Assembly: GCA_937907025.1 (NCBI GenBank)
Contig: CALESJ010000020.1
Location: forward strand, 52,052 to 116,051
DNA from: an uncultured Faecalibacterium sp.
Lineage (GTDB): Bacteria > Bacillota > Clostridia > Oscillospirales > Ruminococcaceae
Direction of reading: 5' to 3'
DNA: 64,000 nt
Shown one piece after another: positions 16,334-24,398 of the stretch. Position numbers and translations under genes: made by a program. The notes beneath the pieces were generated by a model. That model ran no database searches, was not told where the DNA came from, and worked only from the letters and a program-made list of their open reading frames with translations. Every line of letters starts with the position of its first letter. Position 1 is the stretch's first letter.

Positions 16334-18648
16334 AAAGCTATCTGAGCCTGATTCCCATTTCGGCCCGGGTGCGCCGGCGCCAGAACCGGATGACCGTGCT
16401 GTGCATCGTCATTGCGGTGCTGCTGGTCACCGCCATTTTCAGCATGGCGGACATGGCCGTGCGGCTGGAGAAGACCCGGGTGATGGAGGAGCACGGCAAC
16501 TGGCACGCCATGCTCCAATCCCTGCCCGAGGAAACCGCCGACGCCATCACGGCAGAGGAGGATGTGGCCGCCTGGTCCCGGTATGACGGGCTGAACTTTG
16601 CCCTGACGGAGGATTACACCATCGGCGGCAGGTCCTGCGTGGTGGTGGGCGGCGACGAAGCCATCCTGACCGAGATTTACGACGACCTGGCCGAAGGGCA
16701 TTTTCCCCAGTCCCCGGAGGAGATTCTGCTTTCCCGGCGGGCCAAGACCCTGCTCTCGGTGGCGGTGGGGGACCGGATTACCCTCCACACCCCGGCGGGG
16801 GATTTTTCCTATACCGTTTCCGGCTTCGGCGCCGATGTGACCATCAGCACCGACGCCAGCGTGGTGGGGGCGGTCCTCAACTGGGATGCCTTTACACAGC
16901 TGGCAAATGCCGAGGGAGAAAAGACGGCGCCGGTCTGGTTTGTGCGCCTGGACGATGCCGCCAACGCCCGCAAGGTGCTGGCCCGGTGGCGGCAGCAGTA
17001 CGGCCTGACCGACCAGACCCTCTCCGAGAACACCGCCCTGCTGGGCCTGTCCGGCTTCAGCACCGACTCTTATGTGCTGGGGCTGTACACGGTGGCGGCT
17101 TTCCTGTTTGTGCTGGTGCTGGCGGCGGGAGTGTTCATGATCGCGGGCAGCCTGAACAGCCGCACCGCCGAGCGCACCCGGTTTTTCGGCATGCTGCGCT
17201 GCATCGGCGCCAGCAAGGCCCAGGTCATGCGCATCGTCCGGTGGGAAGCCCTGTACTGGTGCCGCACCGCCGTGCCCATCGGGGTGGGGCTGGGGATTCT
17301 AGTCACCTGGGGGCTGTGCGCCCTGCTGCGCTTCGGCGCGGGGGAGGAGTTTGTCCAGATTCCCCTGTTCGGCGTCAGCGCCATCGGCATCGTCAGCGGG
17401 GTGGTCGTGGGCGTGCTGACCGTGCTGCTGTCCTCCCTGGCCCCGGCCCGGCGGGCGGCGGGGGTATCCCCGGTGGCAGCCGTCACCGGGAATCTTGCCC
17501 GCCAGGGCACGGCCGCCCGGCCCATCCGCCACATGGCCGGCCGCATCGAGATCACCCTGGGCATCCACCACGCCGTGGCGTCGGTGAAGAACCTGCTACT
17601 CATGACCGGTTCCTTTGCCCTGAGCATCCTGCTGATTTTCAGCTTTTCGGTCCTCATCCAGTGGGTCCAGCTAGCCCTCAACCCGCTGAAACCCTGGGCG
17701 CCGGACGTGTTTTACAGCAGCCCGGCAAATCTGTGCGAAATCGATAAAAATTTCGTTGCGGAATTGGAGGACCTGCCCTGTGTCACCCGGGCGTTCGGGC
17801 GGATGTACCAGAGCCTGCCCGCCGAGTATGAGGGAAAATCCGGGACCATCGACCTGATCTCCTATGAAGACCAGCAGTTCGGCTGGGCCGAAGCGGACCT
17901 GGTCGCGGGGGACATGGACGCGGTGCGCGCCGGGCAGGGCGTGCTGACGGTGTTTGACAAGAGCAACACCCTGCAGGTGGGGGACACCATCCAGCTGGCC
18001 GACACCACCCTGACGGTGGCCGGCGTGCTGAACGACAGTCCCTTCGACACCTCCGACCAGCCCACGATCATCTGTTCCGAAGCCCTGTTCCGGCAGATCA
18101 CCGGGCTGGATGCCTATGCCATCGTGGATGTACAGCTGACCAAGGACGCCACCCGGGACGATGTGAACCGGCTGACGGCCCTGGCCGGAAACCTGGATTT
18201 TTACGACCGGCTGGAACAGAACCGGGACACCCGGAACACCTACTATGTGTTCTGCCTGTTCGTGTACGGGTTTCTGGCGGTCATCACCCTCATCACCATG
18301 ATCCACACGGTGAACAGTATTGCCATGAGCGTATCGGCCCGGACCCGGCAATACGGCGCCATGCGGGCCGTGGGCATGGATGGCGCCCAGGTCCGCCGGA
18401 TGATCTTTGCCGAGGCCGCCGCCTACACGGTCCTGGGCTTTGCGGCGGGCTGCGTGCTGGGGCTGCCCCTGCACCGGTTCCTGTACGGGCAGATGATCAC
18501 CAAGTACTGGGGCGTGGCCTGGCAGGTCCCCATCGGGACCATCGGCGGGGTCCTGCTTCTGCTGGCGTTCACCGCGCTGGCGGCTCCCTTTGCCCCCGCC
18601 CGGCGCATCTGCACCATGCCGGTGGCCGAGAGCATCAACGAGCCGTGA
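16330..18648 (+). CDS. FtsX-like ABC permease with two extracytoplasmic domains
   Basis: 772 residues. A first helix at ~18-38 is followed by a ~200-residue external domain, three helices (~250-385), another helix (~415-440), a second ~190-residue external domain and three C-terminal helices. This is a duplicated FtsX permease layout. GGGAGGTG precedes the ATG at 16330. With the LolD-type ATPase it forms a mechanotransmission-type ABC system of the kind that detoxifies peptide antibiotics or moves lipoproteins. The Bce-like kinase upstream supports a resistance role, but classical BceB has one external domain, so the class is uncertain. Confidence 0.9.
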   Translation: MKSYLSLIPISARVRRRQNRMTVLCIVIAVLLVTAIFSMADMAVRLEKTRVMEEHGNWHAMLQSLPEETADAITAEEDVAAWSRYDGLNFALTEDYTIGGRSCVVVGGDEAILTEIYDDLAEGHFPQSPEEILLSRRAKTLLSVAVGDRITLHTPAGDFSYTVSGFGADVTISTDASVVGAVLNWDAFTQLANAEGEKTAPVWFVRLDDAANARKVLARWRQQYGLTDQTLSENTALLGLSGFSTDSYVLGLYTVAAFLFVLVLAAGVFMIAGSLNSRTAERTRFFGMLRCIGASKAQVMRIVRWEALYWCRTAVPIGVGLGILVTWGLCALLRFGAGEEFVQIPLFGVSAIGIVSGVVVGVLTVLLSSLAPARRAAGVSPVAAVTGNLARQGTAARPIRHMAGRIEITLGIHHAVASVKNLLLMTGSFALSILLIFSFSVLIQWVQLALNPLKPWAPDVFYSSPANLCEIDKNFVAELEDLPCVTRAFGRMYQSLPAEYEGKSGTIDLISYEDQQFGWAEADLVAGDMDAVRAGQGVLTVFDKSNTLQVGDTIQLADTTLTVAGVLNDSPFDTSDQPTIICSEALFRQITGLDAYAIVDVQLTKDATRDDVNRLTALAGNLDFYDRLEQNRDTRNTYYVFCLFVYGFLAVITLITMIHTVNSIAMSVSARTRQYGAMRAVGMDGAQVRRMIFAEAAAYTVLGFAAGCVLGLPLHRFLYGQMITKYWGVAWQVPIGTIGGVLLLLAFTALAAPFAPARRICTMPVAESINEP

Positions 18649-18660
18649 CCCGGTCCGTTA

Positions 18661-18689
18661 TTGACATATGTCATAAACAAGTGTATAGT
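18661..18689 (+). promoter_or_regulatory. Promoter with operator palindrome over the -35
   Basis: TTGACA at 18661 and TATAGT at 18684 have a 17-bp spacer. A perfect palindrome TGACATATGTCA (18662-18673) overlaps the -35 box, so a dimeric repressor bound here would block the polymerase. The encoded DUF134 helix-turn-helix domain is a plausible autoregulator. Confidence 0.75.
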
Positions 18690-18718
18690 GGATGCCAGAA
18701 ACCACAAAGGAGATGCCC

Positions 18719-19495
18719 ATGCCCAGACCGACCAAATGCAGACGGGTCTGCCACTATCCCCGGATGGCAGAATTCTGCCCCGCCGGGCAGACCGAAGACG
18801 CGGACCCCATTCTGCTGACCGTGGATGAATACGAAACCATCCGGCTCATCGACGGAGAAGGTCTGTCCCAGGAGCAGTGCAGCGCCTGCATGCAGATTGC
18901 CCGCACCACCGTGCAGAAGATCTACGAAAGTGCCCGCCGCAAGCTGGCGGACATGCTGGTACACGGGCGGGCGCTGCGCATTGAGGGCGGCGAATACCGC
19001 CTGTGCGACGGTCAGGGCGCCGGGTGCGGCTTCTCCGGGTGTTTCAAACAACAGTATCACCGGCAATACCGGAAACCGGAAGGAGATTTCCTTATGCGAA
19101 TTGCAGTCACCTATGAAAACGGCCAGATCTTCCAGCATTTCGGCCACACCGCCCAGTTCAAGATCTACGATGTGCAGGACGGCAAGATTCTGTCCTCCCA
19201 GGTGGTGGACACCAACGGGAGCGGCCACGGCGCCCTGGCCGGGGTGCTGACCGCCCTGAATGTGGATGCCCTGATCTGCGGCGGCATCGGCGGAGGCGCC
19301 CAGATGGCGCTGGCAGCCGCCAACATCCGGCTGTACGGCGGGGTGAGCGGCAGCGCCGACGAGGCAGCCCGGGCCCTGGCCGAAGGCCGTCTGACCTTTG
19401 ACCCCAACGCCCATTGCGACCACCACGACCACGCCCACGGGGAAGGCCATTCCTGCGGTGAGCACGGCTGCGGCGGCCACTGCGGCGAACACTGA
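18719..19495 (+). CDS. DUF134 DNA-binding domain fused to NifX-like FeMo-cofactor-binding domain
   Basis: 258 residues. Residues ~1-110 match DUF134, including the MPRPTKCRRVC opening, VDEYETIRLID and a sigma-like HTH (ARTTVQKIYESARRKLADML). A Cys-rich linker and a NifX/NifB-type domain follow (MRIAVTYENGQIFQHFGH; ICGGIGGGAQMAL). The last ~28 residues are rich in His and Cys. Family members bind metal clusters. Start 18719 has AAAGGAG at the right distance; two in-frame ATGs upstream do not. No nitrogenase genes are nearby, so a metal-responsive regulator or metal-cluster carrier is more likely than nitrogen fixation. Confidence 0.85.
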   Translation: MPRPTKCRRVCHYPRMAEFCPAGQTEDADPILLTVDEYETIRLIDGEGLSQEQCSACMQIARTTVQKIYESARRKLADMLVHGRALRIEGGEYRLCDGQGAGCGFSGCFKQQYHRQYRKPEGDFLMRIAVTYENGQIFQHFGHTAQFKIYDVQDGKILSSQVVDTNGSGHGALAGVLTALNVDALICGGIGGGAQMALAAANIRLYGGVSGSADEAARALAEGRLTFDPNAHCDHHDHAHGEGHSCGEHGCGGHCGEH

Positions 19496-19503
19496 GCCAC
19501 CAT

Positions 19504-19549
19504 AAAAAAGCCCGGAAACCAGGCAGTTCCCTGGTTTCCGGGCTTTTTT
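19504..19549. terminator. Bidirectional terminator
   Basis: A 20-bp perfect stem, including A6 and T6 runs, lies between two convergent genes (DUF134-NifX from the left, helicase from the right). It can terminate both. Confidence 0.95.
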
Positions 19550-19557
19550 GCGTGGGG

Positions 19558-22500
19558 TCATCGGTGGTTGAAATAGCGGATAAGAATCTCCTTGATATAG
19601 TGGTACCGGCGGGCGTAGGTGTTGTCCACCCGGATGAGCTCAAAGCCGTGTTCCTGGCAGATGCGTTCCTTCTGGCGGTCCCGCTCCTGCACCAGGGGGT
19701 CTTCCCGGTGCTCCCGGCCGTCCAGCTCGATGGCCAGCAAAGGGGTGAGCTGCCGGCCTTCCCGCTGGTAGACCACAAAATCGAACCGGCCGGTGTAGAA
19801 CAGGTCCACCGCCCCGGGGTTATTCTCAAACACATGGGCGATGGCCACTTCCCGCCGGACCACGCAGCGGCTGCCCGCCGTGAAGACGTTGTCCAGGGCG
19901 TGGTTGAGGTTTTCCAGAAAGTCGTCCTCGGTACGGGTGCTGTACGGCTTGATGCCCAGTGCCCGGGACGCCGCCGGTTTGGGCGCCACTTCGGACACGC
20001 CGCTGGTGCGCACATACCGGTACAGGTCATACAGGTCGTCATCGGTTTCCCCGGCGTGCAGCCGTTCCAGTTCCTGCCGGCTGGAGAGCAGGATGAGCTG
20101 TTCCCGGGCGCGGGAGGTGGCCACATTGATGAGTTCCTTGTTGTTTTTCAGCCAGCGGTAGGTCTGGGGACCGGTCTTGTCGGTCAGGGCCAGAGAGAAC
20201 AGCACGATGTCCTTCTCGTCCCCCTGAAAGGCATGGACGGTGCCGCAGCTGGCGTTTTGGTACCGGCGGTCCCGCAGCATCTGTTCGATCTGTTCCCGCT
20301 GGCGGGCAAAGGGGGTGATGATGCCCACCGAAGCCTCCGGGTTGGCGGCCAGATACCGGTCGATGGCCGCCACCTCCGCCGGGGCCGTGTTTTTGTCGGC
20401 GGCGGTATCGTCAGGCACGTTCACATACACCAGCGGCCGGGGATTTGTCCCCTGGCTGGCGATCTCCAGCTTGCCGTTGTAGTATTTCTTGTTGTTGAAG
20501 CCGATGATCTTGGGATCACAGCGGTAATGGTAGCGCAGCAGCACCTCGTCGCTGACGGAATCGCAGGCCAGGAAACACTTGTAGATGGAATTTTCGATGT
20601 AGTCGTATTCCTCGCTCACATGGTAACGGCGGCGCAGCACGGCGTTGTCGTGGGGGTCCAGCAGAATCACCGGCTGCAGCTGCTGGGGGTCGCCCACCAG
20701 CATGAGGGATTCGCCCCGCAGGATGGGCACCAGGGACACGGCGGTGTTGCACTGGCTGGCTTCGTCCATGATGACCATATCGAACACCGGTTCCGGCTCC
20801 CCCAGCCGCTGGGCCGAGATGCAGGTGGTGGCCACAAAGGGAAAGATGCGCAGGAATTTTTTCAGGTTTTCGGTCCTGGACAGGTATTTGTTGAAGGCCG
20901 TGACCACCTTGCCTTCCTCCTCCCGGCTGAAGATGATGTCCAGCAGGTCCTTGTTCTTGGGCTCACCCAGGCGGCGGATGTATTTAGCGGAGGTGTAGTA
21001 CAGGTACTTGAGGAAATCCTCCGTGTCCCGGTCCAGCAGGGCCAGGGCGTCCTCGGTGGTGACAGTGCCCCGCCGTTTCAGTTCCTGTTCCACCTGGGGC
21101 AGCTGGCCCGCCTGCAGCTCATACTGGAAGTTCAGGTGGCTACGGGCTTCTAGCAGGCGGCGGATGGTTTCCCGCCGTTCCTGCAGGTCCAGGATTTCCT
21201 CGTACCGTTCCAGCAGTTCGGTCAGGCGGCGGGCGCCCCCGGCCCGCTCGGCGTGGTTGCGGTCCAGGGTCTTTTCGTAGATGGTCAGCTTCCGGCAGGT
21301 ATCGTACATATGCCGGATGGTCAGAATGGCCTGCCACACGCAGTCCCGGTTGCCCAGCCGCACCAGCGGAAAGGGGATTTTCTGGCCGCGGTAGGTCAGA
21401 TTCTGCAATTTTTCCACCACGCCGTCGATGGGGTGGTTGTTGTAGGAAACAAACAGCACGGTGCGCTCATTGAAAAAGGCCGTGGTCATGGTGTTGACGA
21501 TGGTACTGGTCTTGCCGGTGCCGGGCGGGCCCTGCACATAGGCCAGAGGATACCGCATGGCGTTGTTGATGGCCAGCAGCTGGTCCAGGTTGGCGTTGTG
21601 GTTGAGCAGCGCCAGGGGGAAGGACTTGCGCCGCCGGGGCCGGGCGGTCATCTGGCCGAAAAAGGCCCGGATGGGCGGGGTGGGGCCGGTGCCGTCGGTG
21701 CTTTCGAACTGGTCGGTGATGCCCTTGTACTCGTGTTCCAGGTCCACCAGGCAGTCCCGCCCGATGGCCACCAGATAGGGCAGGTCGTTGACCCCGCGGC
21801 GGGTACAGCTGGTGCGGGTGATGCAGTCCTTGATGACTTCGGCGTTGCGGTCGAAGTCTTCCAGCAGGGCGTAGTCCTCGGCGTCCAGAAAGCTGTGGGC
21901 GCTGATCTTGACCCCGTCGATGGTGAATTCCCGGCAGATGACCGTTTCGTCCCCGGCGCGCAGGCGGCGTTCGGCCACATCCAGGAACACCGGGCGGTAG
22001 GCCAGCACATACAGCCCCCGGGGGGTGTCCACGCTGAGCAGGTTCATGGCCAGCTGCTGCAGCCGGATGGGGCTGCCATCCCGGGGCGTTTCCCGGCGGC
22101 GCTGGAACTGCCGCACAATGGCCGTGAACTGGTCCGGGGTCAGGTCCATCCCGCCCCCGGCCAGGCGGTCGGCGTCCAGGCACTGGATGAGGGCATAGTC
22201 GGTGCGGTACGGGGTGGAATCCAGCTTGCTGCACAGGGCCAGGTATTCCAGCACCCGCAGATTGGCCGTATCCCCGAACCAGGCTTCGTACCGGCGGGGA
22301 TGCTCCAGAATATCCTGCACCAGCGCCCGGTTCACCGGGCACCAGGAGCCGTCGATGACCTCGGCGGTCTGGATGCCCTCGATGCGCACCGAAAGTTCCT
22401 GCACCGTATACCGGCCCAGGTGCAGCCCGTCCACCGTCATCTGGCCGGTGCGGGGGTTCATCCCCTTGATGCCCAGCCAGTACTTGGTGGTCTGCCCGGC

Positions 22501-22575
22501 CTGGTTCCTGTATTCCACGCTCAGCCATTTGCCTTCGTGAATGGCCTTGAAAATCGCCCTGCAGACGCCGGTCAC
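19558..22575 (-). CDS. WYL-like / SF1 helicase / PD-(D/E)XK nuclease fusion
   Basis: 1005 residues. Residues ~8-75 look like a WYL-type beta-barrel. An SF1 (UPF1/Dna2-like) helicase core spans ~330-835: Walker A GPPGTGKTS (349-357), DEAS box (604-607), GDPQQLQP (628-635), GTVHAFQGDEKD (778-789) and VATSRAREQL (818-827). The C-terminus (~880-1005) resembles DUF2726, a PD-(D/E)XK nuclease fold, with D932 and E950-L-D952 as probable metal ligands. The GTG start at 22575 follows AAAGGGG. It is a single gene between terminators. The domain mix suggests nucleic-acid surveillance or phage defence, but that role is inferred. Confidence 0.85.
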   Translation of the reverse strand: MTGVCRAIFKAIHEGKWLSVEYRNQAGQTTKYWLGIKGMNPRTGQMTVDGLHLGRYTVQELSVRIEGIQTAEVIDGSWCPVNRALVQDILEHPRRYEAWFGDTANLRVLEYLALCSKLDSTPYRTDYALIQCLDADRLAGGGMDLTPDQFTAIVRQFQRRRETPRDGSPIRLQQLAMNLLSVDTPRGLYVLAYRPVFLDVAERRLRAGDETVICREFTIDGVKISAHSFLDAEDYALLEDFDRNAEVIKDCITRTSCTRRGVNDLPYLVAIGRDCLVDLEHEYKGITDQFESTDGTGPTPPIRAFFGQMTARPRRRKSFPLALLNHNANLDQLLAINNAMRYPLAYVQGPPGTGKTSTIVNTMTTAFFNERTVLFVSYNNHPIDGVVEKLQNLTYRGQKIPFPLVRLGNRDCVWQAILTIRHMYDTCRKLTIYEKTLDRNHAERAGGARRLTELLERYEEILDLQERRETIRRLLEARSHLNFQYELQAGQLPQVEQELKRRGTVTTEDALALLDRDTEDFLKYLYYTSAKYIRRLGEPKNKDLLDIIFSREEEGKVVTAFNKYLSRTENLKKFLRIFPFVATTCISAQRLGEPEPVFDMVIMDEASQCNTAVSLVPILRGESLMLVGDPQQLQPVILLDPHDNAVLRRRYHVSEEYDYIENSIYKCFLACDSVSDEVLLRYHYRCDPKIIGFNNKKYYNGKLEIASQGTNPRPLVYVNVPDDTAADKNTAPAEVAAIDRYLAANPEASVGIITPFARQREQIEQMLRDRRYQNASCGTVHAFQGDEKDIVLFSLALTDKTGPQTYRWLKNNKELINVATSRAREQLILLSSRQELERLHAGETDDDLYDLYRYVRTSGVSEVAPKPAASRALGIKPYSTRTEDDFLENLNHALDNVFTAGSRCVVRREVAIAHVFENNPGAVDLFYTGRFDFVVYQREGRQLTPLLAIELDGREHREDPLVQERDRQKERICQEHGFELIRVDNTYARRYHYIKEILIRYFNHR

Positions 22576-22663
22576 GGTGGTTTTCCCCTTTCTTTGTATG
22601 GTTTCCTATCCATGATGGACGATACCGCGGCAATTGTCAATCTCCGCCCCCGCCAGCGGGCAG

Positions 22664-22700
22664 AAAAAGGCCCCCGGCAGGGGCAATTTCCCGCCGGGGG
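22664..22700 (-). terminator. Terminator of the MerR gene
   Basis: CCCCCGGC (22671-22678) pairs with GCCGGGGG (22693-22700). Read on the minus strand it is followed by a run of five T residues. It lies 24 bp after the MerR stop codon and upstream of the helicase gene. Confidence 0.8.
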
Positions 22701-22723
22701 TCACGGTTTACGGGGTTTTGGGC

Positions 22724-23482
22724 TCACTCAGCCCACCGGGCCACAGCATCCCGCAGAAAGCGGGCGCAGCCGGGGACCGTGCGGTCGTAGTACTGGGTGA
22801 AGCGCTCATCCAGCACATACAGCTCCGCAATGCCCCGGTGTTTGTCCGGGTCCATGCCGGGGGTGGTCATGGCCAGCCAGCGGCGGTGCAGTTCGCACAG
22901 CGCCCGGCCTTCCGCCCCTTCGGGCAGGATGCCCGCCTGCACCGCGGCTTCCAGCCGCTGCCGCAGCTCCGCGTCCAGCGCCTTCCAGGTATCGTAGGTT
23001 TCCCGGGTCATGCCCAGCATCTTGGCCTTGGCCTCGTCCACTGTCTTGTCGCCGTATTTCTGCCGGGCTTCCTGGCCGTATTCAGCCTCGTTCCTGTCGG
23101 CCTGTTTCTGCTTGAACACGGCAAATTTTGCTTCGTCGTCCATGGTTTTCTTCCCTTCTTCACAGGCGATGGTGGTTTCCACCGCCCGGATCAGTGTGTC
23201 CAGCCGCGCTTTGCGGTCCCGCAGCGCCGTCAGGTGGTCCCGCAGCACGGTCAGCCGGTCGAAGGAGGGGTCATCCAGACAATCCTTGATGCGGGCCAGC
23301 TCCACCCCGAGGGCCCGATAGGTCAGAATATCCTGCAGCCGGTCCACCTGGGCCGGCCCGTAATACCGGTAGCCGCTGGGGGCCACCCGGCCCGGTTTCA
23401 GCAGCCCGATTTCATCGTACCAGCGCAGCGTGCGGGTGGACACGCCGGACAGGTGCGAAAGGTCACGAATCGAATACTCCAT
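22724..23482 (-). CDS. MerR-family regulator with TipAS-like ligand domain
   Basis: 252 residues. The N-terminal MerR winged helix (EYSIRDLSHLSGVSTRTLRWYDEIGLL, SGYRYYG) and a dimerisation coiled coil (~75-110) are followed by an all-alpha C-terminal domain of TipAS type (~130-250). TipAL-type regulators bind thiopeptide or other antibiotics and activate multidrug resistance genes. The start at 23482 has AAGGAAGGC upstream. It is divergent from a two-component/ABC exporter cluster, which could be part of its regulon. Its own promoter has the 19-bp spacer typical of MerR-activated promoters. Confidence 0.92.
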   Translation of the reverse strand: MEYSIRDLSHLSGVSTRTLRWYDEIGLLKPGRVAPSGYRYYGPAQVDRLQDILTYRALGVELARIKDCLDDPSFDRLTVLRDHLTALRDRKARLDTLIRAVETTIACEEGKKTMDDEAKFAVFKQKQADRNEAEYGQEARQKYGDKTVDEAKAKMLGMTRETYDTWKALDAELRQRLEAAVQAGILPEGAEGRALCELHRRWLAMTTPGMDPDKHRGIAELYVLDERFTQYYDRTVPGCARFLRDAVARWAE

Positions 23483-23506
23483 GCTGTTTGCCTTCCTTCC
23501 GACTTC

Positions 23507-23537
23507 AGTGTATCAGTTGACGGCACGGCAGAGTCAA
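23507..23537 (-). promoter_or_regulatory. MerR-type promoter with 19-bp spacer
   Basis: On the minus strand TTGACT and TACACT are 19 bp apart instead of 17, the hallmark of promoters that need MerR-induced DNA untwisting. A TTGAC/GTCAA inverted repeat with an 11-bp gap lies in and beside the spacer. Confidence 0.7.
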
Positions 23538-23662
23538 GGGGGTGCCGGAAATATTTTCGCATGGCTGCCCTTACCATACCACGGTGCCGCCGCCGATGCA
23601 AGGGTATGGCAGGCAACTTTTCTCTGTTTTTTCACGAAAGGCGGGCGGGGTGGCCGCTATCC

Positions 23663-23692
23663 TTGACAGGGGCGGCGCTCCTGTTGTATGCT
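23663..23692 (+). promoter_or_regulatory. Promoter of the VanRS-like operon
   Basis: TTGACA at 23663 and TATGCT at 23687 are separated by 18 bp, 31 bp before the response-regulator start codon. Confidence 0.75.
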
Positions 23693-23723
23693 GGAAAAAA
23701 AATCACGAAAGAAGGTGCAGCCC

Positions 23724-24398
23724 ATGGCCCAGACCATCCTGATCGCGGAGGACGACGCCGACATCCGTGCGGTGTTGCGCCTGTACCTGGAAAGCGAAGG
23801 CTACACGGTGCTGGAAGCCCCCGACGGCGAGAGCGCCCTGCAGGCCGCCCTGGCCCAGAGCCCCGACGCCGCCATCCTGGACGTGATGATGCCCCGGATG
23901 AACGGGTACGAGCTGACCCGGGCGCTGCGCCGCACCAGCGACATCCCGGTGCTGATCCTTTCGGCCAAGAGCCAGGACAACGACAAGATCCTGGGGCTGA
24001 ACCTGGGGGCGGACGACTACATCGCCAAGCCCTTCAACCCCATGGAGGTGGTGGCCCGGCTGAAAGCCCATCTTCGCCGGGCGGGGGGCACCCGCCGGGA
24101 GTCCCTGACCGTGGGCGAACTGACCCTGGACACCGCCGCCATGCAGCTGTACAAAAACGGGGCGCCCATTGCCCTGACCCCCACCGAGTACAAAATTCTG
24201 GCCCAGCTCATGCGGGCGCCGGGGCGCATCTTTACCAAGGTACAGCTGTACGAGGGCATTGCGGGGGAATATTTCGAAAGCAACGACAACACCATGATGG
24301 TGCATATCTCCAAGCTGCGGGAAAAGATCGAGGACGACCCGAAGAACCCGCGGCATATCGTCACCATCCGGGGATTGGGGTACAAGATTGAAGCGTAA
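23724..24398 (+). CDS. OmpR-family response regulator, VanR/PhoP-like
   Basis: 224 residues. The receiver domain has the acidic pocket in ILIAEDD, the phosphoacceptor Asp in AAILDVMMP, and conserved Lys in YIAKPF. The winged helix ends in VTIRGLGYKIEA. The ATG at 23724 follows GAAGGTG; an in-frame TTG/ATG region upstream overlaps the promoter. It overlaps the kinase gene by 11 bp. The ABC exporter genes from 26103 onward are the likely target. Confidence 0.93.
   Translation: MAQTILIAEDDADIRAVLRLYLESEGYTVLEAPDGESALQAALAQSPDAAILDVMMPRMNGYELTRALRRTSDIPVLILSAKSQDNDKILGLNLGADDYIAKPFNPMEVVARLKAHLRRAGGTRRESLTVGELTLDTAAMQLYKNGAPIALTPTEYKILAQLMRAPGRIFTKVQLYEGIAGEYFESNDNTMMVHISKLREKIEDDPKNPRHIVTIRGLGYKIEA

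Noticed and set aside
19504..19549. Long inverted repeat as a possible transposon end
   Set aside because: It is a 20-bp stem with flanking A and T runs between convergent genes, so a bidirectional terminator.
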